The position numbers and the translations under genes were made by a program. Shown here piece by piece: positions 46,599 through 59,352 of a stretch of 64,000 bases of DNA. The notes below the pieces were generated by a model that saw nothing but the letters and a program-made list of their open reading frames with translations, searched no databases and had not been told where the DNA came from. Within the stretch, counting starts at the first letter, position 1, and the number at the start of each line of letters is the position of its first letter. The stretch is from Magnetococcus sp. PR-3 (lineage in GTDB: Bacteria > Pseudomonadota > Magnetococcia > Magnetococcales > Magnetococcaceae), in NCBI RefSeq assembly GCF_036689865.1, contig NZ_JBAHUQ010000020.1, positions 46,690 to 110,689 of the forward strand. Reading direction: 5' to 3'.

Positions 46599-48083
46599 CT
46601 ATTTCTGCGCGGAGATGCGCTGCACAATACCCGTGGTGCTTTTACCCTGCACCAGCTTAACCAGGGAGACGCAGCCTCCCCAGCTTTTAACCAGATCACC
46701 ACCCACCACTTGATCTTCCCGATAATCCGCACCTTTGGCCAGAATATCAGGACGCAGCTGTTCAATAAGCTCCAGTGGGGTATCCTGATCAAACAGTACC
46801 ACCAAATCCACAGCAGCCAAAGCGGCCAGCACCCTGGCGCGATCCTGCTCTTGAATCAATGGTCGTTCAGGTCCTTTTAGTCGGCTTACAGAAGCATCTG
46901 TATTCAGGCCTAAAACCAGCCGTTGTCCCAGGCGCCGGGCATGTTCTATATACGATACATGCCCTGCGTGCAAAAGATCAAAGCAGCCATTGGTAAAGAC
47001 AACCTGCTCCCCCTGTTCATGCCAGTGGGCAATCTTCTGCTTGGCATGTTGCCAGTCACAGATTTTATCGGATTGCTCATAGGCTTCTTCAGTGACCAGT
47101 GCTTCGCGCAGTTCGGAGAGATTAATGGGGGCTGTACCTACTTTTCCCACCACCACACCGGCTGCCAAATTGGCCAAGTGGAGAGCATCCAACCGGCTTA
47201 AACCCACCGCTAAGCCTGCTCCAAGAGTTGCAATGACGGTATCACCAGCGCCAGAGACATCATACACCTCTTGGGCCATGGCTGGGATACGTCGGGCTTG
47301 TTCCGCACCATCCACAAGCGCAATGCCTTGCTCAGACAACGTGACGGTAAGGAAGGCCACGTCTAAGGATTGCCGTAAGGATTCGCCAGCATCCAGTAAG
47401 GTATTAAGATCAGCCCCATCCACACTCGTGACGGCGGTTAACTCACTGCGGTTGGGTGAGAGCGCTGTTGCATGGCGGTAACGGGCGTAGTCCCGACCTT
47501 TGGGGTCAACCAGTACAGGAATACCTAAATTACGGGCCCTGACGATTAAGGTTTGGCAAAGCTCAAAAGAGAGAACCCCTTTGGCATAGTCCGAGAGAAT
47601 GATGACATCGGGTCGGTCATCTCCCTCCAGCAGGGGCATAATACAGCTGGAGAGTTGCTGGGTGGCTTCTGTCGGGTCGGGTAAGGGGGACTCCCTATCC
47701 AGGCGCAACATCTGTTGGTGACCGCCGACGACTCGGGTTTTGGTAATGGTTGGCCAGTTTTCAAGGGGCAAAATACCATGGGTACCAATGCCGCTCTCTT
47801 GCAGGGCGTGGGTTAGAACCTTCCCATCGGCATCCTGCCCAGTAAAGCCAGCTACCGTGGTGCGGAGCCCCAGTTTAGCCAGGTTGCTGGCCACGTTGGC
47901 TGCCCCCCCGCAACGGTGGCTCTCCCGCTGCATATGGACCACAGGTACAGGGGCTTCAGGTGAAATACGGCTGACATTCCCCCAGAGATAGCGGTCCAAC
48001 ATCAGATCACCCACCACCAGGGCGTGCTTGTTTTCAAAAGCCGCCTCGACGGCGTTCAGCACATTGCTACGGTTTTCAAACAT
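46599..48083 (-). CDS. hldE: Bifunctional heptose-7-phosphate kinase / heptose-1-phosphate adenylyltransferase
   Basis: A 494-residue two-domain enzyme of ADP-heptose synthesis. The N-terminal ribokinase-like domain has CGGAANVASNLAKLG and the catalytic GAGDTVIATLGAGLA; the C-terminal nucleotidyltransferase domain has FTNGCFDLLHAGHVSYIEHA with the HxGH site, then GLNTDASVSRLKG. The domains are fused as in enterobacterial HldE. It is flanked by gmhB and hldD, so three of the four ADP-heptose steps are encoded together; gmhA is not in the window. Confidence 0.97.
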   Translation of the reverse strand: MFENRSNVLNAVEAAFENKHALVVGDLMLDRYLWGNVSRISPEAPVPVVHMQRESHRCGGAANVASNLAKLGLRTTVAGFTGQDADGKVLTHALQESGIGTHGILPLENWPTITKTRVVGGHQQMLRLDRESPLPDPTEATQQLSSCIMPLLEGDDRPDVIILSDYAKGVLSFELCQTLIVRARNLGIPVLVDPKGRDYARYRHATALSPNRSELTAVTSVDGADLNTLLDAGESLRQSLDVAFLTVTLSEQGIALVDGAEQARRIPAMAQEVYDVSGAGDTVIATLGAGLAVGLSRLDALHLANLAAGVVVGKVGTAPINLSELREALVTEEAYEQSDKICDWQHAKQKIAHWHEQGEQVVFTNGCFDLLHAGHVSYIEHARRLGQRLVLGLNTDASVSRLKGPERPLIQEQDRARVLAALAAVDLVVLFDQDTPLELIEQLRPDILAKGADYREDQVVGGDLVKSWGGCVSLVKLVQGKSTTGIVQRISAQK

Positions 48084-48089
48084 GCTGGA

Positions 48090-48644
48090 CTATTCCTTAT
48101 GGGTGGTGTTCAGCTTTTGGTCAAGGTAAGCCTTTACAAAAGCGGATAAATCCTCAAAACAGGGTAGGTCTGGTCGCTTAAGGACCGACTCCTGACCGTG
48201 GCCTGTCTGCACAAGTGCGCAGGGTTGCCCTGCAGCTTCTGCAGCTTGCATATCTGTTATAGAGTCGCCCACCATCCAAGTTTCAGCCGGGTTGAATTGC
48301 ATGTTCTCTTGGGCTTGTTGCAGCATCCCTGGTTTGGGTTTGCGGCAGTTGCAGGCTTCATGCTTATCATGGGGGCAATGGTACAGTTCGTCAATATGAG
48401 CGCTGTGTTCGGCCAGTAGGTGATGCAAGCGCTGATGAATGTTATCCAGGCCTTTGGCGGTAAGCATGCCACGTCCAACACAGCGTTGGTTGGTAATAAC
48501 CACAACCTTGATGTGGGCACGATTTAAGGCCGCAATGGCTTCGCCCGAGCCAGGAAGAAGCTTTAGTTGCTCAGGCTCCAGCACATAGTATAGATTTTCA
48601 TCACTGTTGATCACGCCATCACGATCCAGACAGATGGTGTGCAT
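48090..48644 (-). CDS. gmhB: Heptose-1,7-bisphosphate 7-phosphatase
   Basis: A 184-residue HAD-superfamily phosphatase. The nucleophile motif is CLDRDGVIN, motif II is VITNQ, and the zinc site is CPHDKHEACNCRKPKPGM, characteristic of GmhB; motif IV is MVGDSITDMQAA. It removes the 7-phosphate between the HldE kinase and nucleotidyltransferase steps. It is the first gene of the minus-strand LPS operon, with a 6-base gap to hldE. Confidence 0.95.
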   Translation of the reverse strand: MHTICLDRDGVINSDENLYYVLEPEQLKLLPGSGEAIAALNRAHIKVVVITNQRCVGRGMLTAKGLDNIHQRLHHLLAEHSAHIDELYHCPHDKHEACNCRKPKPGMLQQAQENMQFNPAETWMVGDSITDMQAAEAAGQPCALVQTGHGQESVLKRPDLPCFEDLSAFVKAYLDQKLNTTHKE

Positions 48645-48793
48645 ACAGAGCTCCTATCATAGTGGGATTTAGACCTTGTTAGTATGCACAAGCTCTGCAA
48701 AACTTATTAGGTCTTACATGTGCTGTTTCTTTACCATGCTCATGGCTTAAAGACAATGCTTTCTCCTTGTTTTCTCTAACGTGGTTTCCCTAT

Positions 48794-49573
48794 ATGACTG
48801 TTCGTTTATACCGTGTATCTCTGTGGGTTGGGTTGTTGTGCCTGTTGGTCAGTGCTCCGGCCAAGGCTGAGCCGCGCCTGGGGGCCGCTATGGGCGAGTG
48901 GCTACAGTATAATATCCACTGGACGGGTATGCCGGGGGGGCGATCGACGCTCTCTTTGACGGAACAGGGGAAGGGGTACCAAATAGATGTCGGTCTGCAA
49001 TCCATTGGTATGGTGGATTTTTTCTATGCGGTGAATGATTTCGTTCAAGTTAAAGGGCGGTTGCGTGGCCGCCATTTTCTGGCTGATAGCTACCTGAAAA
49101 AACAGGATGAAGGTGGACGCAAACGCACCACATTGGTGACCTTTGAACGGGCCAAACATCAAGCAACACAAAAGAGAAACCGAGAGAAACCTAAAACCAT
49201 AAAAAAATTGGCACAGGGGGTGACGGATCCTCTATCCGCTTTTTATACTTTCCGGACCATTCCCCAGTTAAAGGTGGGGGCGCACCATCTTATCCCTGTT
49301 TTGGATAGTAAAAAAAGTTATCAAGCGCGTATTGATGTGATCAAAAAGGTTAAGTTGAACACGCCGCTTGGGTGGTTTGATACCGTGTTGGTGCACACAC
49401 ATTTAAAAAGCTCAGATATTTTTCGCCAAAAAGCGCCCATTAAAATTTGGTTTACCGATGACCAGCGACGCCTGCCAGTACGGGTAGAAACCAGTATTCC
49501 TATCGGCTTTGTGGCTGCGGATCTGGTGGCTTACCGTGATGGTATGGGTGGGCAGCAGCAGATGGATGATTGA
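48794..49573 (+). CDS. DUF3108-family exported protein
   Basis: A 259-residue protein with a signal peptide (LYRVSLWVGLLCLLVSAPAKA) followed by a domain of unknown function, recognised by its layout: GEWLQYNIHWTGMPGG, then VGLQSIGMVDFFYAVND, SYLKKQDEGGRK and DPLSAFYTFR. This is the DUF3108 pattern, probably a beta-rich periplasmic or envelope protein. Start at ATG 48794 gives a normal signal peptide; a TTG at 48767 is in frame, and neither has a strong ribosome site. It is divergent from the LPS operon, which hints at an envelope role. Confidence 0.78.
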   Translation: MTVRLYRVSLWVGLLCLLVSAPAKAEPRLGAAMGEWLQYNIHWTGMPGGRSTLSLTEQGKGYQIDVGLQSIGMVDFFYAVNDFVQVKGRLRGRHFLADSYLKKQDEGGRKRTTLVTFERAKHQATQKRNREKPKTIKKLAQGVTDPLSAFYTFRTIPQLKVGAHHLIPVLDSKKSYQARIDVIKKVKLNTPLGWFDTVLVHTHLKSSDIFRQKAPIKIWFTDDQRRLPVRVETSIPIGFVAADLVAYRDGMGGQQQMDD

Positions 49574-49722
49574 TGGGCATAAGTTGTTTTATGGTGATCT
49601 TGCTGCGACTTTTTGTATATTTTTCGAATGAGAATAGCTGTAGTTTTCTAGATGCTTTCTGTTGTCCCAAGAACAGGATGGCGTAATACCGTAAAAATAT
49701 GTTCTGATGGTCAAGCAAAGCT

Positions 49723-49751
49723 TTGGGTTGGGCTGGGGAATCATGTATGAT
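49723..49751 (+). promoter_or_regulatory. Sigma-70-type promoter upstream of pyrG
   Basis: TTGGGT (49723-49728), 17-base spacer, TATGAT (49746-49751), about 110 bases before the pyrG ATG. A CGAGG/CCTCG hairpin with a TTTATT tail follows in the leader and could attenuate. Confidence 0.55.
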
Positions 49752-49857
49752 GCCGCGGTTCTTTCCTTAAGTTCGAGGTTTCCTTCCTCGTTTATTCCAG
49801 AATTTTGTGACGGTTTAATCCGTAAGGATTAGATGGTCAATAAGGCGTGACGGCTGA

Positions 49858-51507
<1,650 letters not shown>

Positions 51508-51510
51508 GTC

Positions 51511-52341
51511 ATGACAGCTCGTACGGTACACGTCGGTTCCCGCGCTTTTAGCAATACGCGCCCCATGACCCTTATTGCGGGCCCTTGTGTAATTGAAGGG
51601 CTAGATTTTGCGCTACGGACGGCCGAAGCTCTAAAGCAGATTTGTGAAGAGGTTGGGATCGACCTGGTCTATAAATCTTCTTTTGATAAAGCCAACCGTA
51701 CCTCGGTGACCAGTTATCGTGGACCCGGGCTGGAAGAGGGCTTAAAGATCCTTCAGCAGGTGCAACGAGAGGTTGATGTTCCGGTTATTACCGATGTTCA
51801 TGAGCCTGCACAGTGCCAGGCTGTTGCTGACGTTGCCGATATGCTGCAAACTCCCGCTTTTTTATGTCGCCAGACCGACTTTATCCAAGCGGCTGCCCGT
51901 CCGGGTAAACCGGTGAATATCAAAAAAGGTCAGTTTCTGGCCCCTGGCGATATGGCGCAGGTTGCCGCCAAAGCAGCTGATACCGGTAATGAGAATATTC
52001 TTCTGTGTGAACGCGGCTTTAGTTTTGGCTATCAAAATCTTGTTGTTGATATGCGGAGCCTCTCCATCATGGCTGAGACAGGCCATCCTGTCATCTTTGA
52101 TGCCACCCACTCCGTACAACAACCTGGTGCCCTTGGCGGCTCCTCAGGGGGCGATCGTCGTTTTGTGACAGATCTGGCCCGTGCCGCCGTAGCTGTTGGT
52201 GTTGCAGGGGTCTTTATGGAAGTTCATCCTGACCCTGACCATGCCCCCTGTGATGGCCCTAATATGGTTCCGATGGATCAACTTTCACCACTGCTTCGTC
52301 AGTTGAAAGCTATCGATCAGGTTCGCAAAGAGGTTGTCTAA
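51511..52341 (+). CDS. kdsA: Kdo-8-phosphate synthase
   Basis: Condenses phosphoenolpyruvate and arabinose-5-phosphate to Kdo-8-phosphate for the LPS inner core. The 276-residue TIM-barrel protein has IAGPCVIEG, the [11 protein letters not shown] substrate loop and PVITDVHEP. Metal-type residues are not fully resolved by eye, though the C-terminal [16 protein letters not shown] resembles metal-dependent members. AAGGAG from the end of pyrG serves as its ribosome site, so the two genes are coupled. Confidence 0.96.
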   Translation: MTARTVHVGSRAFSNTRPMTLIAGPCVIEGLDFALRTAEALKQICEEVGIDLVYKSSFDKANRTSVTSYRGPGLEEGLKILQQVQREVDVPVITDVHEPAQCQAVADVADMLQTPAFLCRQTDFIQAAARPGKPVNIKKGQFLAPGDMAQVAAKAADTGNENILLCERGFSFGYQNLVVDMRSLSIMAETGHPVIFDATHSVQQPGALGGSSGGDRRFVTDLARAAVAVGVAGVFMEVHPDPDHAPCDGPNMVPMDQLSPLLRQLKAIDQVRKEVV

Positions 52342-52369
52342 CCTCTTTTTTCCTTTTTAGGAGCGTAAC

Positions 52370-53467
52370 ATGTCTCATCAAACAACCCTCTATGCGCGTC
52401 ACGTGGCCGCTGGGGCCAAAATGGTTGATTTCGCAGGCTGGAGCATGCCTGTTAACTATGGTTCCCAGGTACAAGAGCACCATCTCGTCCGTACGGCTGT
52501 GGGCATGTTTGATGTCTGCCATATGGGGCATGTCTTGATCCAGGGTGAGCAAGCAACAGCCTATTTGCAGTTTCTGTTAGCCAATGATGTCACCAAACTC
52601 AAGCAGTCGGGGCAGGCCATCTATACTGCCATGCTGAATAGCTCTGGTGGCGTGATTGATGATCTGATTGTCTACCGTGATAGCCCGACGCAGTACCATA
52701 TTGTGGTCAATGCGGCTAATCGGCAGGGTGATCTACGCTGGATGCAGGACCGTGTAATCGACTTTGAGGGGGTCACTGTCTCACTGGATGAAACCCTGGG
52801 TATGATCGCGGTTCAAGGTCCTGAGGCCGCTGCAAAGGTTGCACAGGTTTTTGAGGATGACGCGGTTAAAGGGCTTAAACCTTTTAACTCGATCTCCCAG
52901 CAAAATGGGCGCATTGCCCGTACGGGTTATACCGGAGAAGATGGTTTTGAGTTGATCTTTGATCAGCAGACCATTGGTATCTTGTGGGACAAGCTGGTTG
53001 CACTGGGTGTTGCCCCCATTGGCTTGGGTGCACGCGATACCTTACGCCTGGAGGCTGGTCTCAATCTTTACGGCTCAGATATGGATCATAAAATTGATCC
53101 CCTTGCTTGTGGTATGGCTTGGACCATCGCCTGGGATCCAACCACGCGTATGTTCTTGGGCAGAGATTATTTGGAGCTGTTGCGGGAATCTGGTGGTTCT
53201 CCACAGCAACGGGTGGGTTTGATCCTGGAGAATAAAGGGGTCTTAAGAGCGGGACAGCCGGTTCTTTACCGCGGTCGCCCCAGTGGTCACATCACCAGTG
53301 GAACCTGGTCGCCAACCTTGGAAAAAGGGATTGCCATGGCACGCCTGGATGCAGCTATTGAGATCGGCCAGACGGTGGATGTGGTGATCCGCAATCGTAG
53401 TATGCCAGCCCGTGTCGTGGGGCTGCCCTTTGTACGTCGTGGTCAAGCGGTTTACAAAGAGTCCTAA
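52370..53467 (+). CDS. gcvT: Glycine cleavage system aminomethyltransferase (T protein)
   Basis: A 365-residue folate-dependent enzyme that takes the aminomethyl group from lipoyl-H protein and releases ammonia and methylene-tetrahydrofolate. Signatures include MVDFAGWSMPVNYG, MFDVCHMGHV and ARTGYTGEDGFEL, and the folate-site aspartate region is intact. TTTAGGAGC precedes the ATG. It begins a tight gcvT-gcvPA-gcvPB series 28 bases after kdsA. The usual gcvH is not next to it. Confidence 0.96.
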   Translation: MSHQTTLYARHVAAGAKMVDFAGWSMPVNYGSQVQEHHLVRTAVGMFDVCHMGHVLIQGEQATAYLQFLLANDVTKLKQSGQAIYTAMLNSSGGVIDDLIVYRDSPTQYHIVVNAANRQGDLRWMQDRVIDFEGVTVSLDETLGMIAVQGPEAAAKVAQVFEDDAVKGLKPFNSISQQNGRIARTGYTGEDGFELIFDQQTIGILWDKLVALGVAPIGLGARDTLRLEAGLNLYGSDMDHKIDPLACGMAWTIAWDPTTRMFLGRDYLELLRESGGSPQQRVGLILENKGVLRAGQPVLYRGRPSGHITSGTWSPTLEKGIAMARLDAAIEIGQTVDVVIRNRSMPARVVGLPFVRRGQAVYKES

Positions 53468-53502
53468 ACCTAGCTTTTAACCCCTAGATGAGGTGCCCAC
53501 TC

Positions 53503-54888
53503 GTGCCCTTCATTCCCCATACAAAAGATGATGTACGGCTTATGCTGGATGCCATTGGTGTTCAGGATATTGAGGATCTGTTTGATGAAATTCCAACAGA
53601 GCTCAATACACGCCCGTTACTGGAGAGTGTGCCTAAACCTCAAAGTGAAGCGGCAACTCTGCGCCTGCAGAGCGCCCGTGCACGTGAAGGGGATGGGCGG
53701 TTGAACTTTATTGGTGCTGGTGCGTATGAGCATCATATTCCCGCAGCGGTATGGGAGCTGGTTACCCGCGGTGAGTTTTACTCGGCCTACACCCCATACC
53801 AACCGGAAGCGAGTCAGGGCATCCTGCAGACCATCTATGAATTTCAAACCATGATGGCAGGTTTGACGGGTATGGATGTCTCAAACGCCTCACTATACGA
53901 CGGGGCAACCGCGTTGGCAGAAGCGGTCTTAATGGCGGTTCGTGCCAACCCTGGTAAGCGTGGAGCCTCTCCTCGGGTGATCTTGCCAGCGACCATTCAT
54001 CCTGCCTATCGTGAAGTGGTGCAGACCATGGTCAAGCACCAGGGTATTGAGCTGGTGCAGCCCACCTTCTGTGCCACAAAGGGCGGTATTTCAAAAAATG
54101 CCCTGAATCTCTATGAAGATGAGTTCTTCAATGTTCTGGTCATTCCGCAGCCCAACTTTTTTGGTCAGCTCGAAGAGGTGGATTTTCTAACTGACTGGGC
54201 CCATAAACGAGGGGCTCTGGTCATTGGTGTGGTCAACCCGGTTGCTATGGCCTTGCTCAAACCACCGGGTCAATGGGGTGAAAAAGGGGCTGATATCGCC
54301 TGTGGTGAAGGTCAACCTTTGGGGGTGCCACTCTCCTTTGGTGGCCCCTATTTTGGTTTTTTGACCTGCCGTAAAAAACTCTCGAGACAGATGCCTGGAC
54401 GCATTGTTGGGCGTACGGTGGATGTTGAAGGTAAAGAGGGGTTTGTTTTAACCCTGCAGGCGCGGGAGCAACATATTCGACGGGCCAAAGCGACCTCAAA
54501 TATCTGCACCAATCAGGGCTTGCTCTCCATCGCGGCTACCATTCATATGGCTATGATGGGGCCTGAGGGCTTGCGGAATGTCGCGCTGGCCAGTCATCGA
54601 CGGACCCAACAGCTGTGGCAACGTCTGGAGCCTTTGGAGGGGGTGGAGAGGCTCTTTAGTGGACCTTTCTTCCATGAAATAGCGATCAAACTCTCCAAGC
54701 CGGCTGAGGAGGTTCTAAGCTGCCTTTCAGGGGTGAACTTAGCGGGTGGGTATGCGGTTGGCCGTCGTTATCCGGGGATGGAGGATGTGCTGTTGGTCTG
54801 CTGTACTGAGACCAAAGAGCGGGCTGACCTAGACCACTTTGCCGATGCCTTGGGGCTGATCATGAGTGAGCAGGGGAGTGCCGCATGA
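53503..54888 (+). CDS. gcvPA: Glycine dehydrogenase (decarboxylating) subunit 1
   Basis: The 461-residue alpha subunit of a two-subunit P protein, which decarboxylates glycine and loads the lipoyl arm of Gcv[15 protein letters not shown] is the standard N-terminus; later blocks are [14 protein letters not shown] and [16 protein letters not shown] chose the GTG at 53503, with GAGGTG upstream, because it gives the family N-terminus. ATG 53488 in frame would add five residues. It overlaps gcvPB by four bases. Confidence 0.95.
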   Translation: MPFIPHTKDDVRLMLDAIGVQDIEDLFDEIPTELNTRPLLESVPKPQSEAATLRLQSARAREGDGRLNFIGAGAYEHHIPAAVWELVTRGEFYSAYTPYQPEASQGILQTIYEFQTMMAGLTGMDVSNASLYDGATALAEAVLMAVRANPGKRGASPRVILPATIHPAYREVVQTMVKHQGIELVQPTFCATKGGISKNALNLYEDEFFNVLVIPQPNFFGQLEEVDFLTDWAHKRGALVIGVVNPVAMALLKPPGQWGEKGADIACGEGQPLGVPLSFGGPYFGFLTCRKKLSRQMPGRIVGRTVDVEGKEGFVLTLQAREQHIRRAKATSNICTNQGLLSIAATIHMAMMGPEGLRNVALASHRRTQQLWQRLEPLEGVERLFSGPFFHEIAIKLSKPAEEVLSCLSGVNLAGGYAVGRRYPGMEDVLLVCCTETKERADLDHFADALGLIMSEQGSAA

Positions 54889-56360
54889 GTGTTATTTTTG
54901 AAAGCAGTGCACCTGGCCGGATTAATCCTCAGCATGCTCCGCAGCTCTCTGAGGGGGAAGCCTCGGCTGCTCTGGCAGATCTGCCAGCCGAGTTGTTGCG
55001 CGAGACCCCCACAAATCTACCAGAAGTTTCTGAGCTGGAGGTGGTGCGGCACTATACTAACCTTTCACAAAAGAACTTTGGTATCGACACACACTTCTAC
55101 CCTCTGGGTTCCTGTACGATGAAGTACAACCCAAGGGCGGCCAATAAAGTGGCCATGTTGCCAGGTTTTTTAGGGCGTCATCCTCTGGATGATCCCCAGT
55201 ATGCTACGGGTTTGCTACATTCCCTGTATGAGCTGCAAGAGATGTTGCGTGAAATTACAGGTATGGCGGCCATGTCTTTGGCTCCCATGGCTGGGGCACA
55301 AGGTGAGTTTGCCGGCGTTGCCATGATGCGGGCTTACCATGAGTCCCGGGGGGATGAGGCCCGTAAGGAGATTCTGGTTCCCGATGCCTCACACGGTACC
55401 AACCCTGCGACGGCTACCATGTGTGGGTATGTGACCCGTGAAGTGCCCACCAATGCCGAAGGGGATGTGGACATTGAAGCCCTAAAAGGGATGGTGGGTC
55501 CACAAACCGCTGGGTTAATGTTGACCAACCCCTCAACCCTAGGGGTGTTTGAACGTTCGGTTGGTGTAATCGCCCGCATTGTGCACGATGCAGGGGGCCT
55601 GCTTTACTATGATGGTGCCAATTTAAATGCCATTGCAGGTCGTGTCCGACCTGGTGAAATGGGGTTTGATGCCATCCATATCAATGTGCATAAAACCTTT
55701 GCGACCCCTCATGGTGGGGGGGGTCCTGGGGCTGGCCCGGTTGGTGTGAGTGCTCGACTAAAACCTTTTCTCCCCACCCCGCGTATTGTCAAACAGGGGG
55801 CCAAGTATGCGTTGTTGGAGTCAGATAATTGCCCAGACTCTATCGGCCGTATGGGCACGTTTGGTGGGAATATTGGGGTGTTGTTACGGGCCCACGCCTA
55901 CCTGTATATGATTGGTCGGGAAGGGGTGCGACGTTTGGGCGACTACGCCACCTTAAATGCCAACTATCTGATGGCCAAATTGAAGGCAGCAGGGTTTAAA
56001 CCCGCCTATGATGGGCGCCGAGCCACCCATGAGTTTATTATTACGCTTAAAGAGGAAGCCGATGCCTACAGTTTAACGGCTTTAAATATGGCGAAGCGTT
56101 TGCTCGATTATGGTTTTTACGCCCCAACCATCTATTTTCCACTGATGGTGCCCGAATGTCTGCTTATTGAACCGACTGAGACGGAGAGCCACGAAGAGTT
56201 GGACCGTTTTGTAGAAGCGATGGTGGCCATACGCAAAGAAGCGCAGGAAAGTCCCGATCTTGTCAAAAACGCACCTTATAATACCCCCGTTCGTCGGTTG
56301 GATGAGACCCGAGCGGCGCGTAAACCTGATCTCATTTGGACAGGCCCCCAAGAACTTTAA
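54885..56360 (+). CDS. gcvPB: Glycine dehydrogenase (decarboxylating) subunit 2
   Basis: The 491-residue beta subunit of P protein, which carries the PLP site: [17 protein letters not shown] contains the Schiff-base lysine. Other family blocks are [17 protein letters not shown], the [18 protein letters not shown] region and [12 protein letters not shown]. It overlaps gcvPA (ATGA), so the subunits are made together in equal amounts. It is followed by eno after 125 bases. Confidence 0.96.
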   Translation: MSVIFESSAPGRINPQHAPQLSEGEASAALADLPAELLRETPTNLPEVSELEVVRHYTNLSQKNFGIDTHFYPLGSCTMKYNPRAANKVAMLPGFLGRHPLDDPQYATGLLHSLYELQEMLREITGMAAMSLAPMAGAQGEFAGVAMMRAYHESRGDEARKEILVPDASHGTNPATATMCGYVTREVPTNAEGDVDIEALKGMVGPQTAGLMLTNPSTLGVFERSVGVIARIVHDAGGLLYYDGANLNAIAGRVRPGEMGFDAIHINVHKTFATPHGGGGPGAGPVGVSARLKPFLPTPRIVKQGAKYALLESDNCPDSIGRMGTFGGNIGVLLRAHAYLYMIGREGVRRLGDYATLNANYLMAKLKAAGFKPAYDGRRATHEFIITLKEEADAYSLTALNMAKRLLDYGFYAPTIYFPLMVPECLLIEPTETESHEELDRFVEAMVAIRKEAQESPDLVKNAPYNTPVRRLDETRAARKPDLIWTGPQEL

Positions 56361-56416
56361 TGGGGTGAGGGCTTTTTTTCTATTGAATGGTCCTGAGAAC
56401 CTGTTTAGAACACTGA

Positions 56417-57775
<1,359 letters not shown>

Positions 57776-57823
57776 TGTGGGTAGTGGAAATTAAAAAGCA
57801 GGGTATTACCCGGCTAAGAAATG

Positions 57824-57854
57824 AAAAAAGGGTCCCTATTGGGACCCTTTTTTT
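57824..57854 (+). terminator. Intrinsic terminator of eno
   Basis: GGGTCCC (57830-57836) / GGGACCC (57841-57847), loop TATT, flanked by A6 and T7. Confidence 0.95.
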
Positions 57855-58274
57855 GTGTAAAACTGGTTGTCATTGGAAAAGGTGTTACAAAAAAAGTTTG
57901 TTACAGTTCTGTTGATGGATGGCATAGATGGTGTGTATGAAGAATCGTAACCTGTTGGTATCAATATGTCTTAAAACAGATTTACTGAACTTTCTGCAAA
58001 ACTAAGCAAAGCTTTAAAATATAGGCACCTTCTAATAATGAAGAGAATGTTAAAATTTATATTGAAGCGGCAAATTGATATTGTTACGGTGAACTATAAA
58101 TTGTTTTACAAATTTTACAATTGAAGTACCTAAAGAAACAAAACGTCCGTGTTGGCTCTTGTTCGTTGGGGGAAGCCAGTAGGTCGTTTTGACTCAATGT
58201 CTGTTGGGGAATAGATCTTGGGGTTAGGGCGTCAGCCCGTCACCAGTGTAGAAAGGGTTGGAGGGAAAATTATC
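57855..58274. promoter_or_regulatory. Upstream region of the MerR-type gene
   Basis: About 420 AT-rich bases. Repeated GTTACA words occur near 57888-57905, and TTTTACAAATTTTACAA forms a short direct repeat near 58103-58120. These could be operator material, but I cannot define a promoter. Confidence 0.35.
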
Positions 58275-58784
58275 ATGCTAAATCACTATACCACTGCTGT
58301 AGATTCGACGGATGAGCGTATTCCACCGGATCAGATGGTAAAAATTGGGGTGGTGGCTAAACGGTTGGGGGTTTCCATCCGTACCATCCATATGTATGAG
58401 CGCGAAGGGCTTTTTATTGCCTATAAAAATAATGCAGGGACACGTTATTTTACGGAGCGGGATGTTGAATGGTTAATTGAAATTCGCAAGCTTATTAAAT
58501 CCGGTATCAGTATTGCGGGGATCCGCCGGTTGATGTCGCTGATCCCTTGTTGGGAGAGCAAAAAATGCTCGTTCCATAACAAGCATAACTGTCCGGTGAT
58601 TGAAGACAATCAACTGCCATGCTGGGCCAACAAAGATAATCTTTGTGATCACTCGGGGCAGGAGTGCCGTGATTGTGAAGTGTATGAAATGCGTTTCTGC
58701 ATCAGTAAACTTAAAAATTATATCGATATCCGCTTTAAAGAGGACTCCGCAGCAGAGCTGATCAAGGGTGGTCTTCCACAGTAG
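58275..58784 (+). CDS. MerR-family regulator with C-terminal cysteine cluster
   Basis: A 169-residue regulator. Residues about 20-90 form the MerR winged helix (VKIGVVAKRLGVSIRTIHMY, then EREGLF and GTRYFTERDVEW), followed by the dimerisation helix. The C-terminal third carries eight cysteines: CWESKKC, HNCPV, LPCWANKDNLC, QECRDCEVY and RFC. This resembles the CW-E-x3-C ... C-x2-C-x-V-Y module found at the ends of some sensor proteins in anaerobic and metal-respiring bacteria, which suggests a metal or Fe-S sensor. It is not the CueR, SoxR or HgR pattern. Start at ATG 58275 with GGAGGG upstream; TTG-type upstream starts to 58218 are less likely. Confidence 0.87.
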   Translation: MLNHYTTAVDSTDERIPPDQMVKIGVVAKRLGVSIRTIHMYEREGLFIAYKNNAGTRYFTERDVEWLIEIRKLIKSGISIAGIRRLMSLIPCWESKKCSFHNKHNCPVIEDNQLPCWANKDNLCDHSGQECRDCEVYEMRFCISKLKNYIDIRFKEDSAAELIKGGLPQ

Positions 58785-58803
58785 GGGCTATGAGTGTGGA
58801 TAG

Positions 58804-58845
58804 AAAAAAGCACGTGAGCCTTCAAGGTTCGCGTGCTTTTTTTTT
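58804..58845 (+). terminator. Intrinsic terminator of the MerR-type gene
   Basis: GCACGtGA.CCTT / AGG.TCGCGTGC stem flanked by A6 and T9. It is centred at about 58823, 20 bases after the stop. Confidence 0.88.
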
Positions 58846-59352
58846 GTCGCTACAGGTCGGGCTCCATACAACTTAATTGATGTAGGGGTTGAGTTTGGTA
58901 GGGATGATATGCGGGGTTGGTGTGCATTAAATATGGGGAAAAGCTGTGTGGGAAGACGGTTTCCCTTAAGCTACTCTAGGCTCTTTAGGTCCCTTATTTG
59001 ATGGCATATGAATGGTGCGTCAGTAATAAAGAAGGTGCTGAAGCGCCAGCTGGGTGGGTGAGTGTGGGTCTGGCTGTTTCAGAAGGCCGGTACATTAAAT
59101 AATTTTTTAAATGCATCATAAAAAAGAAGATGATCGAAAAAAAGCCTGTAAAGGCAAAGAGTAGTGACAGGGAAGGGTAAGGGCAACCGTGGGGGCGGAT
59201 GGTTCTTCCTTGGAAAATAGTAGATTAACAGCATATTCTAATGATTTAGGATTCATGATGAAATGGCTTAAAGCCGTTTTCTGTCTATCTCAAACCGTGT
59301 ACACTGCATGCGGTTTGGCTCATTCCACCATAAACAAAATGTATGGGTGATT
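58846..59352. other. Gene-free region before the SppA-type gene
   Basis: About 500 bases with no convincing coding frame. A small GCCT/AGGC hairpin lies near 59146-59157. The promoter of the next gene must lie here but is not resolved. Confidence 0.35.

Noticed and set aside
46275..46880. 201-codon antisense frame across hldD and hldE
   Set aside because: Both underlying genes are certain; the frame has no signal or family motif.
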